This document shows positions 17,590 to 26,962 of a DNA stretch of 49,667 nt, one piece after another. Under the pieces are notes generated by a model, which was given only the letters and a program-made list of their open reading frames with translations, had not been told where the DNA came from and ran no database searches. Position numbers and translations under genes: made by a program. Positions within the stretch are counted from its first letter, which is position 1. Each line of letters begins with the position of its first letter. Location of the stretch: contig NZ_JAGKJI010000049.1 of assembly GCF_020329485.1 (NCBI RefSeq), positions 1 to 49,667 on the forward strand, written 5' to 3'. This DNA is from Bradyrhizobium cenepequi (GTDB lineage: Bacteria; Pseudomonadota; Alphaproteobacteria; Rhizobiales; Xanthobacteraceae).

Positions 17590-17706
17590 TTCAAACAGCC
17601 ACTCCGCTGTCACGGCTTGACCGGACGATCCAGTATTCCAGAGACGCCGGAGCTCAAGCTGAGAGGCCGCGGCGTACTGGATGACCCGCATGCGCGGGCA
17701 TGACGA
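17590..17706. repeat. Dispersed intergenic repeat
   Basis: The inverted ends are recognisable: TCACGGCTTGACCGGACGAT and ATCCAGTATTCCAGAGACGC on one side, and GCGGCGTACTGGATGACCCG with CATGCGCGGGCATGACG on the other. This matches a common Bradyrhizobium intergenic repeat containing CCAGTATTCCAGAGACG. Confidence 0.7.
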
Positions 17707-17759
17707 CGTCGTTTGAGGAAACATGCGTTCGCATTCTCGCGGCACGATGTGTGCGCCCG

Positions 17760-18142
17760 AGCTTTGCTTCACTTTTTCACCCTCTCATCGAAGAGAGGGC
17801 GCAGGGAAGGCCGGGTGCCGATTGCACCCGTGGGCCCCGTGCAGCAGAAAGCACGGGGGTAGGACCACAGGTCAACCGGAGCAACACCGGCCTTCCCTGC
17901 GCAATGGTTTTAACGGTTTCCTTCGTGCTCTCCCCGGTGACCGGGCTTTCTTGCCACCGTCACCTCGCGCGAACTCGTCACGCGAAGCTTAGCGCCAGCG
18001 TCGGGGCGCCAGGACCACACGACTTCGCCGTCCGCGATGACAAGCGTTTGTCTTTCGCTGCCACCCGCGTCCACCGCATCCCGCCGCGCGTTCGTGACGA
18101 TCGCGATCCGCCCCTCTTGTCGGGCGGGACGGCGGATTTATA
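17760..18142. repeat. Large dispersed repeat of the GCGCAGGGAAGGCCGGGTGC type
   Basis: It contains GCGCAGGGAAGGCCGGGTGC at 17810-17820 and its partner ACCGGCCTTCCCTGCGC at about 17887-17903, forming a long stem. A tail follows with CCACCGCATCCCGCCGCGCG and a hairpin around CTTGTCGGGCGGG. I recognise this block from many Bradyrhizobium intergenic regions. A structured RNA role has been neither shown nor excluded by what is visible. Confidence 0.65.
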
Positions 18143-18283
18143 GGGGTGATTTGGGGAGAAAACGAAGCGCTTTATTTTTCGCATGGCGACTGGACGGGGC
18201 AAATCACATTGATTGCGCTCAGGAAATTCGCCTCATTCCGCACGCGCCGGGAACCTTATGGCCGCCTCGCGCGTTGGAGCGGC

Positions 18284-18469
18284 ATGTCGGATTCATATAC
18301 ACCCCGTGAGAAGCCAACGCCGGAACAACGCAAGGCCAGGGAGGTCGAGCGACGGCGCGATGCAGAGCAGGCCATGCGGGAGCATCAGCTCGCGCAAGAG
18401 GCCTTTCACAAAAACCGCGAACGGCTGAGAGCCGAGCGACTGGCGCGCGAGGCGGCCGCCGGAAAGTAG
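18284..18469 (+). CDS. Small charged conserved protein
   Basis: This 61-residue protein starts at ATG 18284 with GGAG five bases upstream. The sequence MSDSYTPREKPTPEQRKARE continues as an almost uninterrupted charged helix with many Arg, Glu and Ala (RRRDAEQAMREHQLAQEAF). It probably forms a single helix or coiled coil and is soluble. I recall similar short hypothetical proteins in Bradyrhizobium but know no function. It stands alone on the plus strand, 39 bp from a convergent membrane-protein gene. Its good ribosome site and start, and the switch from repeat to coding composition, support it as real. Confidence 0.68.
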   Translation: MSDSYTPREKPTPEQRKAREVERRRDAEQAMREHQLAQEAFHKNRERLRAERLAREAAAGK

Positions 18470-18508
18470 CGCTGAAGCGTTTCGAGCGAAGCAGCGGCGG
18501 TCTGCGCG

Positions 18509-18757
18509 TCAGCAGGCCGCCTTGTCGCAGTCGCGACGCGAGACCGAAAACGGCCGCTTGTCTGCACGCTCAACCTGGCCGGCGCTTGCCTTTGCCGTGG
18601 GAGAAAACACCGCGACTTCCAGATTCGGCTTTCCCGTCAACGCCACATAGAGGATGAAGCCGGTCAGGAGCGAGCCGTAAATGCCGACCGACGGCAGCGT
18701 CCACCGCCGCACGGTCCGCCGATCTTCCGGGGAGAGATGACCGCGATATCTCTGCAT
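18509..18757 (-). CDS. Small single-pass membrane protein
   Basis: This 82-residue protein has a basic N-terminus (MQRYRGHLSPEDRRTVRRW), one membrane segment (about 25-42, SVGIYGSLLTGFILYVAL) and a polar tail ending RRDCDKAAC. I chose the ATG at 18757 because GGAG lies six bases before it. The ATG at 18772 would add five residues and has a weaker site. The gene is convergent with the small charged protein gene. Function is unknown; the topology suggests an inner-membrane accessory peptide. Confidence 0.62.
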   Translation of the reverse strand: MQRYRGHLSPEDRRTVRRWTLPSVGIYGSLLTGFILYVALTGKPNLEVAVFSPTAKASAGQVERADKRPFSVSRRDCDKAAC

Positions 18758-18891
18758 CAGAAACTCCGTCATTTGACCCTGTGACGGAGGTTAGTGCGAT
18801 GCGGGAGAGAGGCGTATGAACGGGTTCACACGCGGGGTGGTTGCTGGCTCGTGCTCACGCTTTCGTGCACACCACGACATCGCAAGCAACG

Positions 18892-19326
18892 CTAGCGGCT
18901 GATCGCGAGCGCCAGATAGATCGCGGTCGCGGCGAGGCCAAGCGCCGTGCGCACCGCGTGCATCCAGCCCCAGGAGACGACGAGCGCACGGGATTCGGCG
19001 TTGGCCTGTTCGGCCGGCCACGCCGCGAGCCGCTTGTTGGTCGGCAGCATCACCAGCAACGTGTAGGGCCAGTTCGCCAGCATCAGCACCGCCGCGACCG
19101 ACCATCGCCAATCCTGCAATTGCCAGCTCGCGAGAAATCCAAGCAGCGCCGAGATGACCGCAAGGCTCGCCTGCATCACAAAGCCGCGCGCATAACTCGG
19201 CTTCCACTGCCGCAGCAGGCTCGCATCGTCGAGCAAAAGCCGCGCCGGCTGCTCGGCGACGTTGATATAGAATGCAGCCCCTGAGAACAGCGCCGCGGCG
19301 ACAAGCGCAAGGAGTCCGGCAATCAT
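18892..19326 (-). CDS. DUF1772-type four-helix membrane protein
   Basis: The 144-residue protein has four hydrophobic helices: about 1-22, 50-68, 77-95 and 122-142. ALFSGAAFYINVAEQPARL in the first loop is typical of DUF1772 (anthrone oxygenase-like) proteins. Cellular role is unknown. A strong ribosome site, GGAGGG, precedes ATG 19326. The gene is divergent from a MarR regulator, with a 20-bp perfect palindrome between them. This strongly suggests it is the regulator's target, perhaps in response to a small aromatic or oxidative signal. Confidence 0.82.
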   Translation of the reverse strand: MIAGLLALVAAALFSGAAFYINVAEQPARLLLDDASLLRQWKPSYARGFVMQASLAVISALLGFLASWQLQDWRWSVAAVLMLANWPYTLLVMLPTNKRLAAWPAEQANAESRALVVSWGWMHAVRTALGLAATAIYLALAISR

Positions 19327-19365
19327 TTTCCCTCCACCGGAAAGCCAACGCGTCTTCTTTGATAG

Positions 19366-19385
19366 ATTGACAATATATTGTCAAT
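19366..19385. promoter_or_regulatory. Perfect 20-bp palindrome, MarR operator candidate
   Basis: ATTGACAATATATTGTCAAT reads the same on both strands. Each half holds a TTGACA hexamer that could serve as a -35 in its own direction. It lies 16 bp before marR (19402) and 39 bp before the DUF1772 gene (19326). Length, symmetry and placement fit a MarR dimer site controlling both genes. Confidence 0.7.
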
Positions 19386-19401
19386 ATGGAACCCTGTTGA
19401 C

Positions 19402-19863
19402 ATGAAGCAAGGCCCCTCGTCCGACCGCGAAACCGACGCGCTGACGCAACTGATCCTGGAAGTGTTCCGCCTGAACGGCAGCCTCATCGCGGCCGGCGAC
19501 CGCCTCGTCGCCGACCTCGGCCTGACCAGCGCCCGCTGGCAGGTGCTGGGCGCCATCGCGCTGTCGCCGACGGCCGAGCCCGTCGCCCGCCTCGCCCGCT
19601 CCATGGGCCTGCACCGCCAGGGCGTCCAGCGCATCGTCAACGAACTCGTGGAAGAAGGCATCGTCACCCTCGACGACAACCCCCACCACCGCAGCGCCAA
19701 GCTCGTGCGCCTGACGAAAAAGGGCGAGGGGCTTTATCGCGCGGCGGAGCGAAGGCAGAGGCCGTGGGCTAGGAAGCTGGCGAAGGGGATTGGGGTGAGA
19801 ACGACCACCTCAGCGCACGCGGTGCTTAAGGCGATCCGGGAGAAGTTAAAGCTGGGAACATAG
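19402..19863 (+). CDS. MarR-family transcription regulator
   Basis: This 153-residue protein has LTSARWQVLGAIALSP, HTH region VARLARSMGLHRQGVQRIV and wing DDNPHHRSAKLVRLTKKGE, a standard MarR winged helix. I chose ATG 19402 (MKQGPSSDRETD). A TTG at 19378 is in frame but would lie inside the palindromic operator. The C-terminus from about residue 120 is short and basic. It is divergent from the DUF1772 gene and probably represses it and itself. It is the last gene with typical chromosomal base composition before the AT-richer restriction island. Confidence 0.88.
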   Translation: MKQGPSSDRETDALTQLILEVFRLNGSLIAAGDRLVADLGLTSARWQVLGAIALSPTAEPVARLARSMGLHRQGVQRIVNELVEEGIVTLDDNPHHRSAKLVRLTKKGEGLYRAAERRQRPWARKLAKGIGVRTTTSAHAVLKAIREKLKLGT

Positions 19864-20009
19864 AAGGACTGACGCCGTTCGCGCCCGCATCCCGCCGCGC
19901 GGCGATTACGCAGTACTTAGCTTTGCGTCGATGGACTAAAATCAAGCTGGCATGTATTGGACTTCTTTCGTATGCGCTTAGCAGCACCGCAACATGTCCG
20001 TGGTTAGAA

Positions 20010-22196
20010 ATGAACGTTCAGATACACGAGAGCCTAAAATCCGACATCTGGGAAATAGCGAACCGGCTGCGCGGCCCATATCGACCTCCTCAATACCGGC
20101 TAGTTATGTTGCCGATGGTCGTCCTACGCAGGCTCGATTGCGTTCTAGAACCGACCAAAGACGCGGTGCTCAAGGAATACAAAAAGCTGAAGGCGCAAAA
20201 GATGCCGGAAGGCGCTATGCAGCGATTGTTAGGGCGTGCGGCGGACCCCAAGCGGAAGCATCCGCTCTACAACACCAGCCCGTTTACGTTTCGGCGTTTG
20301 CTCGGAGACTCTGAGAACATTGCCCCCAACCTCGTTTCCTACATCAATGGCTTCTCGCCTACCGCTCGTAGCATTTTCGAGCGGTTTAAGTTCAGTGACC
20401 AGATCGAAAAGCTCGACTCCAGCAATCGCCTCTTTACGATCGTCAAGGCGATGGCTGACATCGATCTTCACCCCAACCGCATAGACAATTTGCAGATGGG
20501 GTACCTGTTCGAGCATCTCGTGATGCGCTTCAACGAGCAAGCGAACGAAGAGGCCGGCGATCACTTCACTCCGCGAGAGGTTATCCGGCTGATGGCTAAC
20601 CTTGTCTATACGGGCGAACAGGATGTCTATAAGCCAGGCATTTACCGCACGATCTACGATCCTGCGTGTGGCACAGGCGGAATGCTGTCAGAATCGGAAA
20701 AATTCATCCTCGACCAGAATCGCCAAGCCAACCTCGCCCTCTTCGGGCAGGAGTATAATGACGAATCCTGGGCCATCTGCTGCTCGGACATGCTCATCAA
20801 GGACGAGGATACAAGCAGCATTGTCCTTGGTGATACGCTGGGTGACGGCAAAACGCGTGACGGGTTCCAAGGCAAGCAATTCCACTACCTACTTGCCAAT
20901 CCGCCCTTTGGCGTAGAATGGAAGGACCAGAAGGCGGTCGTTGAAAAGGAGCACAATGAGCTTGGCCTCTCCGGCCGCTTTGGGGCGGGACTGCCCGCGA
21001 TCAATGACGGCTCTTTGCTGTTCCTCCAGCACATGATTTCCAAGATGCAACCCTACAAAGCGGGAGACGACGATGCAGTCGGATCCAAGATCGCAATCGT
21101 TTTCAACGGTTCGCCGCTCTTCTCGGGTGATGCGGGATCGGGGCCGTCGAACATCCGTCGCTGGATCATAGAACACGACTGGCTAGACGCTGTTATCGCG
21201 CTGCCCGACCAGCTTTTCTATAACACCGGCATCTTTACCTATATTTGGCTCGTGACCAATCGCAAGGCACAGCAGCGGCGCGGCAAGGTGCAGCTAATCG
21301 ACGGTACACGCTTCTTCGAGCGCATGAATAAGAGCCTTAACAACAAGCGCAATCAGATCACCGACGATCAAATCCGGCACCTCACCCGTGTTTATGGCAA
21401 TTTCCGGGATCGTGAGACGGCGGAAGTTGTCATGGATCACAAGACAGGAGAAAAGGAAGCGCGTGTCGTTTCTCGCATTTTCAAGAACCACGACTTCGGC
21501 TTCCTCAAGATAACTGTCGAGCGCCCCTTGCGCATGAATTTCGAGGCCACCGCCGAGCGCATCGTCAGGCTGCACGACCAGACCGCCTTCGCCAATCTCG
21601 CCACCTCCAAGAAGCGCAAAAACGACAAGGCAGCGGCGCGCGAGATCGAGGAGGGGCGCGAGCTGCAAGATGCCATTCGGGCGGCGCTGGTCACGTTGGA
21701 GGGCAAAGGCCGGTACATGGACCGTGAGGTGTTTGATGCCGACCTAACCCGTGCCGCCAAACGGGCCGGGATAGTGATTGCAGCGCCGGTCAAGAAGGCG
21801 ATCTTTGCAGCGCTGGGCGAGCGCGACCCCGACGCGGAGATTTGTCGCGATCGCCAGGGTAGCCAAGAGCCTGATCCTGAGTTGCGCGACACCGAGAACA
21901 TTCCCCTGCCCAGGGGCACCGTGCTGCCGCTGCCGATGGAGTTTGGCCCGGACAAGCCCAATGACGAGCTCGTGGAGGCCTTCCGCAACGCAATCGACGC
22001 CTACATGGAACGCGAGGTATTGCCCCATGTGCCCGATGCCTGGGTGGACTATGATAAAACAAAGGTCGGGTACGAAATCCCGATCACCCGGCACTTCTAC
22101 GTTTACAAGCCGCCGCGTCCGCTGGATGAGATCGAAGCGGACATCACCGCGTTGGAAAGCGAGATTGCCGGCCTGTTGAAGGGGCTGGTTGCATGA
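20010..22196 (+). CDS. hsdM: Type I restriction-modification methyltransferase subunit
   Basis: This 728-residue N6-adenine DNA methyltransferase methylates host DNA within the HsdMSR complex. An N-terminal HsdM helical domain (IWEIANRLRGPYRP) is followed by SAM motif I, DPACGTGGML (about 217), and catalytic motif IV, ANPPFGVEW (about 296). The C-terminal third is long and carries a coiled stretch before VDYDKTKVGYEIP. I chose ATG 20010; the frame is open from 19923 but those codons are not family-like. Codon usage is clearly AT-richer than in flanking genes, which points to transfer. Its TGA overlaps the hsdS ATG (ATGA). Confidence 0.93.
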   Translation: MNVQIHESLKSDIWEIANRLRGPYRPPQYRLVMLPMVVLRRLDCVLEPTKDAVLKEYKKLKAQKMPEGAMQRLLGRAADPKRKHPLYNTSPFTFRRLLGDSENIAPNLVSYINGFSPTARSIFERFKFSDQIEKLDSSNRLFTIVKAMADIDLHPNRIDNLQMGYLFEHLVMRFNEQANEEAGDHFTPREVIRLMANLVYTGEQDVYKPGIYRTIYDPACGTGGMLSESEKFILDQNRQANLALFGQEYNDESWAICCSDMLIKDEDTSSIVLGDTLGDGKTRDGFQGKQFHYLLANPPFGVEWKDQKAVVEKEHNELGLSGRFGAGLPAINDGSLLFLQHMISKMQPYKAGDDDAVGSKIAIVFNGSPLFSGDAGSGPSNIRRWIIEHDWLDAVIALPDQLFYNTGIFTYIWLVTNRKAQQRRGKVQLIDGTRFFERMNKSLNNKRNQITDDQIRHLTRVYGNFRDRETAEVVMDHKTGEKEARVVSRIFKNHDFGFLKITVERPLRMNFEATAERIVRLHDQTAFANLATSKKRKNDKAAAREIEEGRELQDAIRAALVTLEGKGRYMDREVFDADLTRAAKRAGIVIAAPVKKAIFAALGERDPDAEICRDRQGSQEPDPELRDTENIPLPRGTVLPLPMEFGPDKPNDELVEAFRNAIDAYMEREVLPHVPDAWVDYDKTKVGYEIPITRHFYVYKPPRPLDEIEADITALESEIAGLLKGLVA

Positions 22197-23526
22197 GCGT
22201 TGGCAGTGATGCTCCTGCGCAGTGGAGTAAGCGAAGGCTTCGGTTCGATGTTCGAGTGAACCCGCCGAAATCAAAACTCGATCTCCCGCCCGAGACCGAA
22301 GTGTCCTTCGTCCCGATGGATGCAGTGGGAGAACTGGGCGGACTTCAACTGAACGAGACTCGAACGATCGAAGAGGTTTACAATGGATACACATACTTCG
22401 CCGACGGCGATGTGTGTCTGGCCAAAATCACGCCCTGCTTTGAGAACGGCAAAGGCACATTGGCGCAAGGTCTCACAAATGGCGTCGCCTTCGGAACGAC
22501 CGAGTTGCACGTCATTCGTCCGCTTCGTCGCCTAGACGCGCGATTTCTCTTCTATTTGACCATTGCTCACGATTTCCGTTCGTTTGGCGAAGCCGAGATG
22601 CTCGGAGCGGGCGGGCAAAAGCGCGTGCCCGAGGAATTTCTGAAGGACTGGCGTCCCCCGCTCCCGCCGCTCGAAGCCCAGCGGCGGATTGCGCGGTTTC
22701 TGGATGAGAAGACGGCCCGGATCGATGGCCTGATTGAAAAAAAGCACGCGCTTGTGAGCCAGCTAGCTGAGAAGCGTCAGGCCCTTATCACTCGCGCCGT
22801 CACCAGGGGCCTAGATCCCGCCGCCTCGCTCACGTCCTCCGGCATGGACTGGTTCGGCAAAATCCCGGCGCATTGGGAGCGAGGAAACATCCGAAGGTTT
22901 GCGCGGATGAAGACTGGTCATACCCCGTCACGGTCTCATCCCGAATATTGGGAAGCTTGCACCATCCCATGGTTCACCCTCGCCGATGTCTGGCAATTGA
23001 GGGATGGAACTCGCTGGTATCTTGAGGAGACGGCAGAGAGGATAAGCGAGGTCGGCCTGGCTAACTCTGCGCAGAATTGCTGCCTGCCGGCACGGTGGTT
23101 TTCTCGCGCACAGCTTCGGTAGGATATTCTGGCATTATGCCAGAGCCAATGGCGACAAGTCAGGATTTCTGGAATTGGGTTTGTGGCCCCAAGCTATTGC
23201 CTGAATACCTTTTGCTTCTCTTCCGGTCGATGACGCAGAAATTTGAGGAGAGCACGAACGGATCAACCCACAAGACAATCTATCAGGGAATTGCTGCAGG
23301 ATTGGAAATCTGCGTCCCGCCGTTGAACGAACAGCGCGATATTGTCGAATACGTTTTCGCGCGAGTTCCGGCCGTAGACGAAATCGTACTCAAGGTGCGA
23401 AAGTCGCTTGATCGGCTCCGCGGCTACCGCGCTGCTCTCATCACATCAGCGGTGACAGGAAAAATTGTCGAGCGACAAGACTCTGGATTGGCGCTGCTGC
23501 AGAACACCTTGGTGCAGGAGATTTGA
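22193..23526 (+). pseudogene. hsdS: Type I specificity subunit, interrupted by a frameshift
   Basis: HsdS chooses the target sequence with two recognition domains and two conserved helices. Here TRD1 and the central helix are intact (PPLEAQRRIARFLDEKTARID, then ITRAVTRGLDP). TRD2 begins normally (FARMKTGHTPSRSHPEYW), but the frame stops at 23122. The rest, LLPAGTVVFSRTASVGYSG through PPLNEQRDIVEYV, continues in another frame to 23526. Reading N-S-A-A-E-L-L-P-A-G across 23063-23088 needs one added base near 23069-23072, so a one-base deletion is the simplest cause. A 309-residue truncated S subunit with one full TRD could still be made. A sequencing error is possible. Confidence 0.85.
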
Positions 23527-23529
23527 CGC

Positions 23530-26500
23530 ATGTCCAGCCACGCCGAACGAGACTTCGAGATTGCGATTGAGGCCGGATTAGTCGGCAAGGGAGGATATGC
23601 GAAGCGTGCGCCCAGCGCCTACAACGAGGCGCTCGCACTCTTCCCGCACGATGTGACGAGCTTTCTCAAAGAGAGCCAGACGACTAAATGGAGCCAGTTG
23701 GAGGCCCTACTCGGGGCAAAGACCGAGCATACCGTGCTTGACAGCCTCGCCAAAGAACTTGAGCTAAAGAGCACTCTCCACGTCTTGCGGCATGGATTCA
23801 AGTGCTACGGGAAGAGTTTTCGCCTTGCCTATTTCCGGCCCAACTCCCGTATGAATCCGGATGCTGCCGCAGGCTATGCCCGGAATCGGCTAGCCATCAC
23901 CCGCCAGGTAGCCTTCACCTCAGTGATGAAGAAGGCGGACGGCAAGAACCAGCGCTGCATCATTGACGTGACGCTCAGCCTGAACGGCATCCCGGTCGCG
24001 ACGGCTGAACTGAAGAACCCGCTGACTGGCCAGCGGGCCGCGGATGCAGTGCGCCAATATTGCGAAGAGCGCGATGAGCGCGACTTGCTCTTCGCCTTTA
24101 AGAAACGGGCGCTGGTGCATTTTGCGGTTGACCCCGATGAGGTGTGGATGACCACGCGCCTCAAAGGCAAGGAGACGGCCTTTCTGCCATTCAACCGGGG
24201 CAACAATCAGAGCGCCGGCAATCCACCGGTGGAGGGTAATTGGAAGACCCACTATCTCTGGGACGAGGTGCTACAGGCCGATAGCCTGATCGATATCCTC
24301 CAGCGCTTCATGCACCTTGAAGTGAAGGAGCGGCAGGTCAAGACCGATAAGGGCGTGCGGACGATCCGCAAGGAAACAATGGTCTTCCCGCGCTATCATC
24401 AGCTCGATACGGTGCGGGCGCTCGTTGCGCATGCGCGGGCGAACGGACCAGGGCGGAATTACCTCGTTCAGCACTCCGCTGGCTCGGGCAAGTCAAACTC
24501 AATCGCTTGGCTGGCCCACCGGTTGGCGAACTTACATGACGCCAATGACCAGAAGGTATTTCACTCGGTAATCGTCGTGACGGACCGGCGAGTGCTCGAC
24601 CATCAATTGCAGAACACGATCTATCAGATCGAGCATAAGACCGGCGTGGTCGAAAAGATTGACGAGGACACCCAGCAGCTTGCCCGTGCGCTATCGAACG
24701 GGACGCCCATTGTTATCACCACCATTCAGAAATTCCCATTCATTACGCAAGCGCTCTCCACCTTGGAAAAGAAAGGGTCTGCAGTGAAGATCGACACCGC
24801 AGGCAAACGCTTCGCGGTAATAGTGGATGAGGCGCATTCCTCGCAGAGCGGAGAAACAGCAATTGCGCTTAAGGGCATGCTAAACAAGCACGGGATTGAA
24901 GCTGCCATCGCCGCGCAACTCTCCGACGAGGAAGACGACGATCTTTCAGAAGAAACTAGGGCCGCAATCTTGCGAGAGGCGCTGAAGCGCGCGCGTCAGC
25001 CCAATCTCAGCTTCTTCGCCTTTACCGCCACGCCGAAATTCAAGACCAAAACGTTATTCGACGAGCCGGGGCCATCAGGCACGTCGCCGTTTCATCAGTA
25101 CACCATGCGGCAAGCCATTGAAGAAGGCTTCATCATGGACGTACTCCAGTACTACACGACCTACAAACGCTTCTTTGGTCTTATCAAGCAGATTGAGGAC
25201 GACCCCGAGGTGCCGCGCAAACAGGCGGGCAAAGCGCTGACCCAGTACCTTGAACTGCACCCGGTCAATATCGACCAAGTTGTTTCGGTGATTATCGAGC
25301 ATTTCCGGCTCTACGTCATGCACGAGCTTGGCGGCCGCGCCAAGGCAATGGTTGTTACCGGTTCGAGACGTGCAGCCGTCAAATACAAGTTGGCTTTTGA
25401 CAGCTATATCAAGGATCACGGCTACACGGGGATACGCTCACTGGTGGCGTTTTCCGGAACTATTGAAGAACCCGAAGACTCAGGCCTCACTTACACGGAA
25501 GTTTCAATGAACGGCGGAATGGCCGAAAGCGAACTGCCCGAGGCCTTTGAGCGCGATGATTACCGAGTCCTCCTAGTCGCAGAGAAATATCAGACGGGTT
25601 TCGACCAGCCGCTGCTACAGACGATGTACGTAGTCAAGCGTCTTGCTGGGGTACAGGCAGTGCAGACGCTATCGCGGTTGAACCGAATGGCTCCAGGCAA
25701 GGCGAGGACCTTTGTTCTCGATTTCGCAAATGAGGAAAGCGACATCTACAAAGCTTTCAAGCCTTATTACGAGGTGACACCCATCGGCGAGAACGCTGAT
25801 CCGCACCGGCTTTCCGAGCTGCAGCATAAGCTCCTAAGTTGGGTCATCTTCACGCCTCAAGACGTCGATGCTTTCGCTAAGGTTTGGTATCGAGGCAAGC
25901 GCGATCACTCGGCTACCGACCATCGGCTGATGAATTCGGTCCTTGATACTGTGGTGCAGCGGTTCCGAGGGAGGAAAGAGCCAGAGCAGGATGAATTTCG
26001 TGACCAGCTGACTGCCTACCGGAATCTCTATGCCTTCCTCTCCCAAATCATTCCGTATCAGGACAGCGAGCTTGAAAAGCTTTACGCCTTCGTGCGCAAT
26101 CTGATCGCCAAGTTGCCGCCGCCCGGAGGCGGCAAAACCTTTGCCTTGGATGATGAGGTTGCTCTTCGGTTTTTTCGCTTGCAGCAGATGACCGAGGGAT
26201 CAATCGATCTGGGCTATGGTGAAGCCGAGCCGCTCAAAGGGCCGACTGATGTTGGGACCGGAGGATTCTCGGAAGAAGGCGTTGCTCTGTCCACATTGGT
26301 CGCAAAACTGAACGAACGCTTCGGTACCGACTTCACCGAAGCTGATCAATTATTCTTTGATCAGATACGCGCCAGCGCGGAAGGAGACGAGAAAATCGTG
26401 GAGGCCGCAAAAGCCAATAACCTTGCGAACTTCTCGGCGTACCTAGAACGCATGCTTGACGAGCTGTTCATAGACCGTATGGACGGGAACGAAGAGATCT

Positions 26501-26625
26501 TTTCTCGGGTCATGACGGACAAACAGTTCCGGTCGGTTGCCCACGAGCACCTTGCCCACGAAATCTTCCGCCGAATTCGCGAAAAGGAACAAGCCGGTCG
26601 CGGTACCGAGGTCGCAAAAGATTAG
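23530..26625 (+). CDS. hsdR: Type I restriction endonuclease subunit R
   Basis: This 1031-residue motor and nuclease subunit cleaves unmodified DNA after ATP-driven translocation. The nuclease core shows IIDVTLSLNGIPVATAELKN, with the E-x-K at about 159-161. The helicase has Walker A HSAGSGKSNSIAW (about 314), DEAH-type VDEAHSSQSGE (about 431), FTATPKFKT, and motif VI QTLSRLNRMAPG. No stop or frameshift interrupts it, so the enzyme should be made even though hsdS is broken. It starts three bases after the hsdS stop. Base composition matches hsdM and differs from the flanks. Confidence 0.94.
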   Translation: MSSHAERDFEIAIEAGLVGKGGYAKRAPSAYNEALALFPHDVTSFLKESQTTKWSQLEALLGAKTEHTVLDSLAKELELKSTLHVLRHGFKCYGKSFRLAYFRPNSRMNPDAAAGYARNRLAITRQVAFTSVMKKADGKNQRCIIDVTLSLNGIPVATAELKNPLTGQRAADAVRQYCEERDERDLLFAFKKRALVHFAVDPDEVWMTTRLKGKETAFLPFNRGNNQSAGNPPVEGNWKTHYLWDEVLQADSLIDILQRFMHLEVKERQVKTDKGVRTIRKETMVFPRYHQLDTVRALVAHARANGPGRNYLVQHSAGSGKSNSIAWLAHRLANLHDANDQKVFHSVIVVTDRRVLDHQLQNTIYQIEHKTGVVEKIDEDTQQLARALSNGTPIVITTIQKFPFITQALSTLEKKGSAVKIDTAGKRFAVIVDEAHSSQSGETAIALKGMLNKHGIEAAIAAQLSDEEDDDLSEETRAAILREALKRARQPNLSFFAFTATPKFKTKTLFDEPGPSGTSPFHQYTMRQAIEEGFIMDVLQYYTTYKRFFGLIKQIEDDPEVPRKQAGKALTQYLELHPVNIDQVVSVIIEHFRLYVMHELGGRAKAMVVTGSRRAAVKYKLAFDSYIKDHGYTGIRSLVAFSGTIEEPEDSGLTYTEVSMNGGMAESELPEAFERDDYRVLLVAEKYQTGFDQPLLQTMYVVKRLAGVQAVQTLSRLNRMAPGKARTFVLDFANEESDIYKAFKPYYEVTPIGENADPHRLSELQHKLLSWVIFTPQDVDAFAKVWYRGKRDHSATDHRLMNSVLDTVVQRFRGRKEPEQDEFRDQLTAYRNLYAFLSQIIPYQDSELEKLYAFVRNLIAKLPPPGGGKTFALDDEVALRFFRLQQMTEGSIDLGYGEAEPLKGPTDVGTGGFSEEGVALSTLVAKLNERFGTDFTEADQLFFDQIRASAEGDEKIVEAAKANNLANFSAYLERMLDELFIDRMDGNEEIFSRVMTDKQFRSVAHEHLAHEIFRRIREKEQAGRGTEVAKD

Positions 26626-26717
26626 CCGGAAGGGGTTCGGCGCCGTTGGCCTCGCCCTCTCCCCATTCGAGCAACCGGACTTGGCGGTCCTAGTTCCGCG
26701 CTGATACGTGGGACGGA

Positions 26718-26942
26718 ATGCCGATGTCGATCTGCTTCACTCGTTACATTTGGCCGAAGCCCCCCACCCTCCTCCTCGCCGCCTGCCTCTCCGCGGCCGC
26801 CATCTCCCCCACCCTCGCCGCCGAGGAGCCCAAGGCTCCCAAGGGCGCGACCGTCACCGTGCTGAAGGCGTCGAAAACCTGCTTCGGCAATATCGTCGAG
26901 GTGTCCGGGATCATGATGCCGCGGGACGAGACGCAGGTCCGC
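26718..26942 (+). pseudogene. Truncated 5' copy of an RND adaptor gene
   Basis: From about 26770 to 26938 this matches the intact adaptor at 27734-28621 closely. Both read L-S-A-A-A-I, then TLAAEEP, KGATVTVLKASKTCFGNIVE and ETQV, with mostly synonymous differences. Similarity stops abruptly after ACGCAGGT at 26938, 20 bp before the vapC stop codon. Signal peptide and first strands are present but the lipoyl and barrel domains are lost, so no working adaptor can result. The vapBC pair separates this stump from the complete copy. The sequence before 26767 differs between the two, so the duplicated segment begins within the signal peptide region. Confidence 0.78.
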
Positions 26943-26962
26943 CGACGCCGCTCCCTTAGCCG

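Larger units (their letters stand above)
17383..18283. other. 0.9-kb gene-free nest of intergenic repeats
   Basis: No believable gene was found here. The stretch is a chain of repeat units described separately (17399-17541, 17590-17706, 17760-18142). Short frames such as one reading GAGKAGCRLHPWAPCSRKHG around 17790-17850 recur in many annotations as hypothetical proteins, but they follow the repeat and not a gene. Confidence 0.7.

Noticed and set aside
15241..17772. 843-codon minus-strand open frame opposite the AsmA-like gene
   Set aside because: Low-complexity Arg/Ala/Asp translation, antisense to a gene with a clear membrane anchor and AsmA motifs. Its start lies in repeats.
17399..18142. 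CRISPR array
   Set aside because: The repeats are of different families and long, with no regular short repeats or unique spacers, and no cas genes are present.
17723..18309. Short plus-strand frames reading like known hypothetical proteins
   Set aside because: They follow a dispersed repeat; the same words recur in annotations because the repeat recurs.
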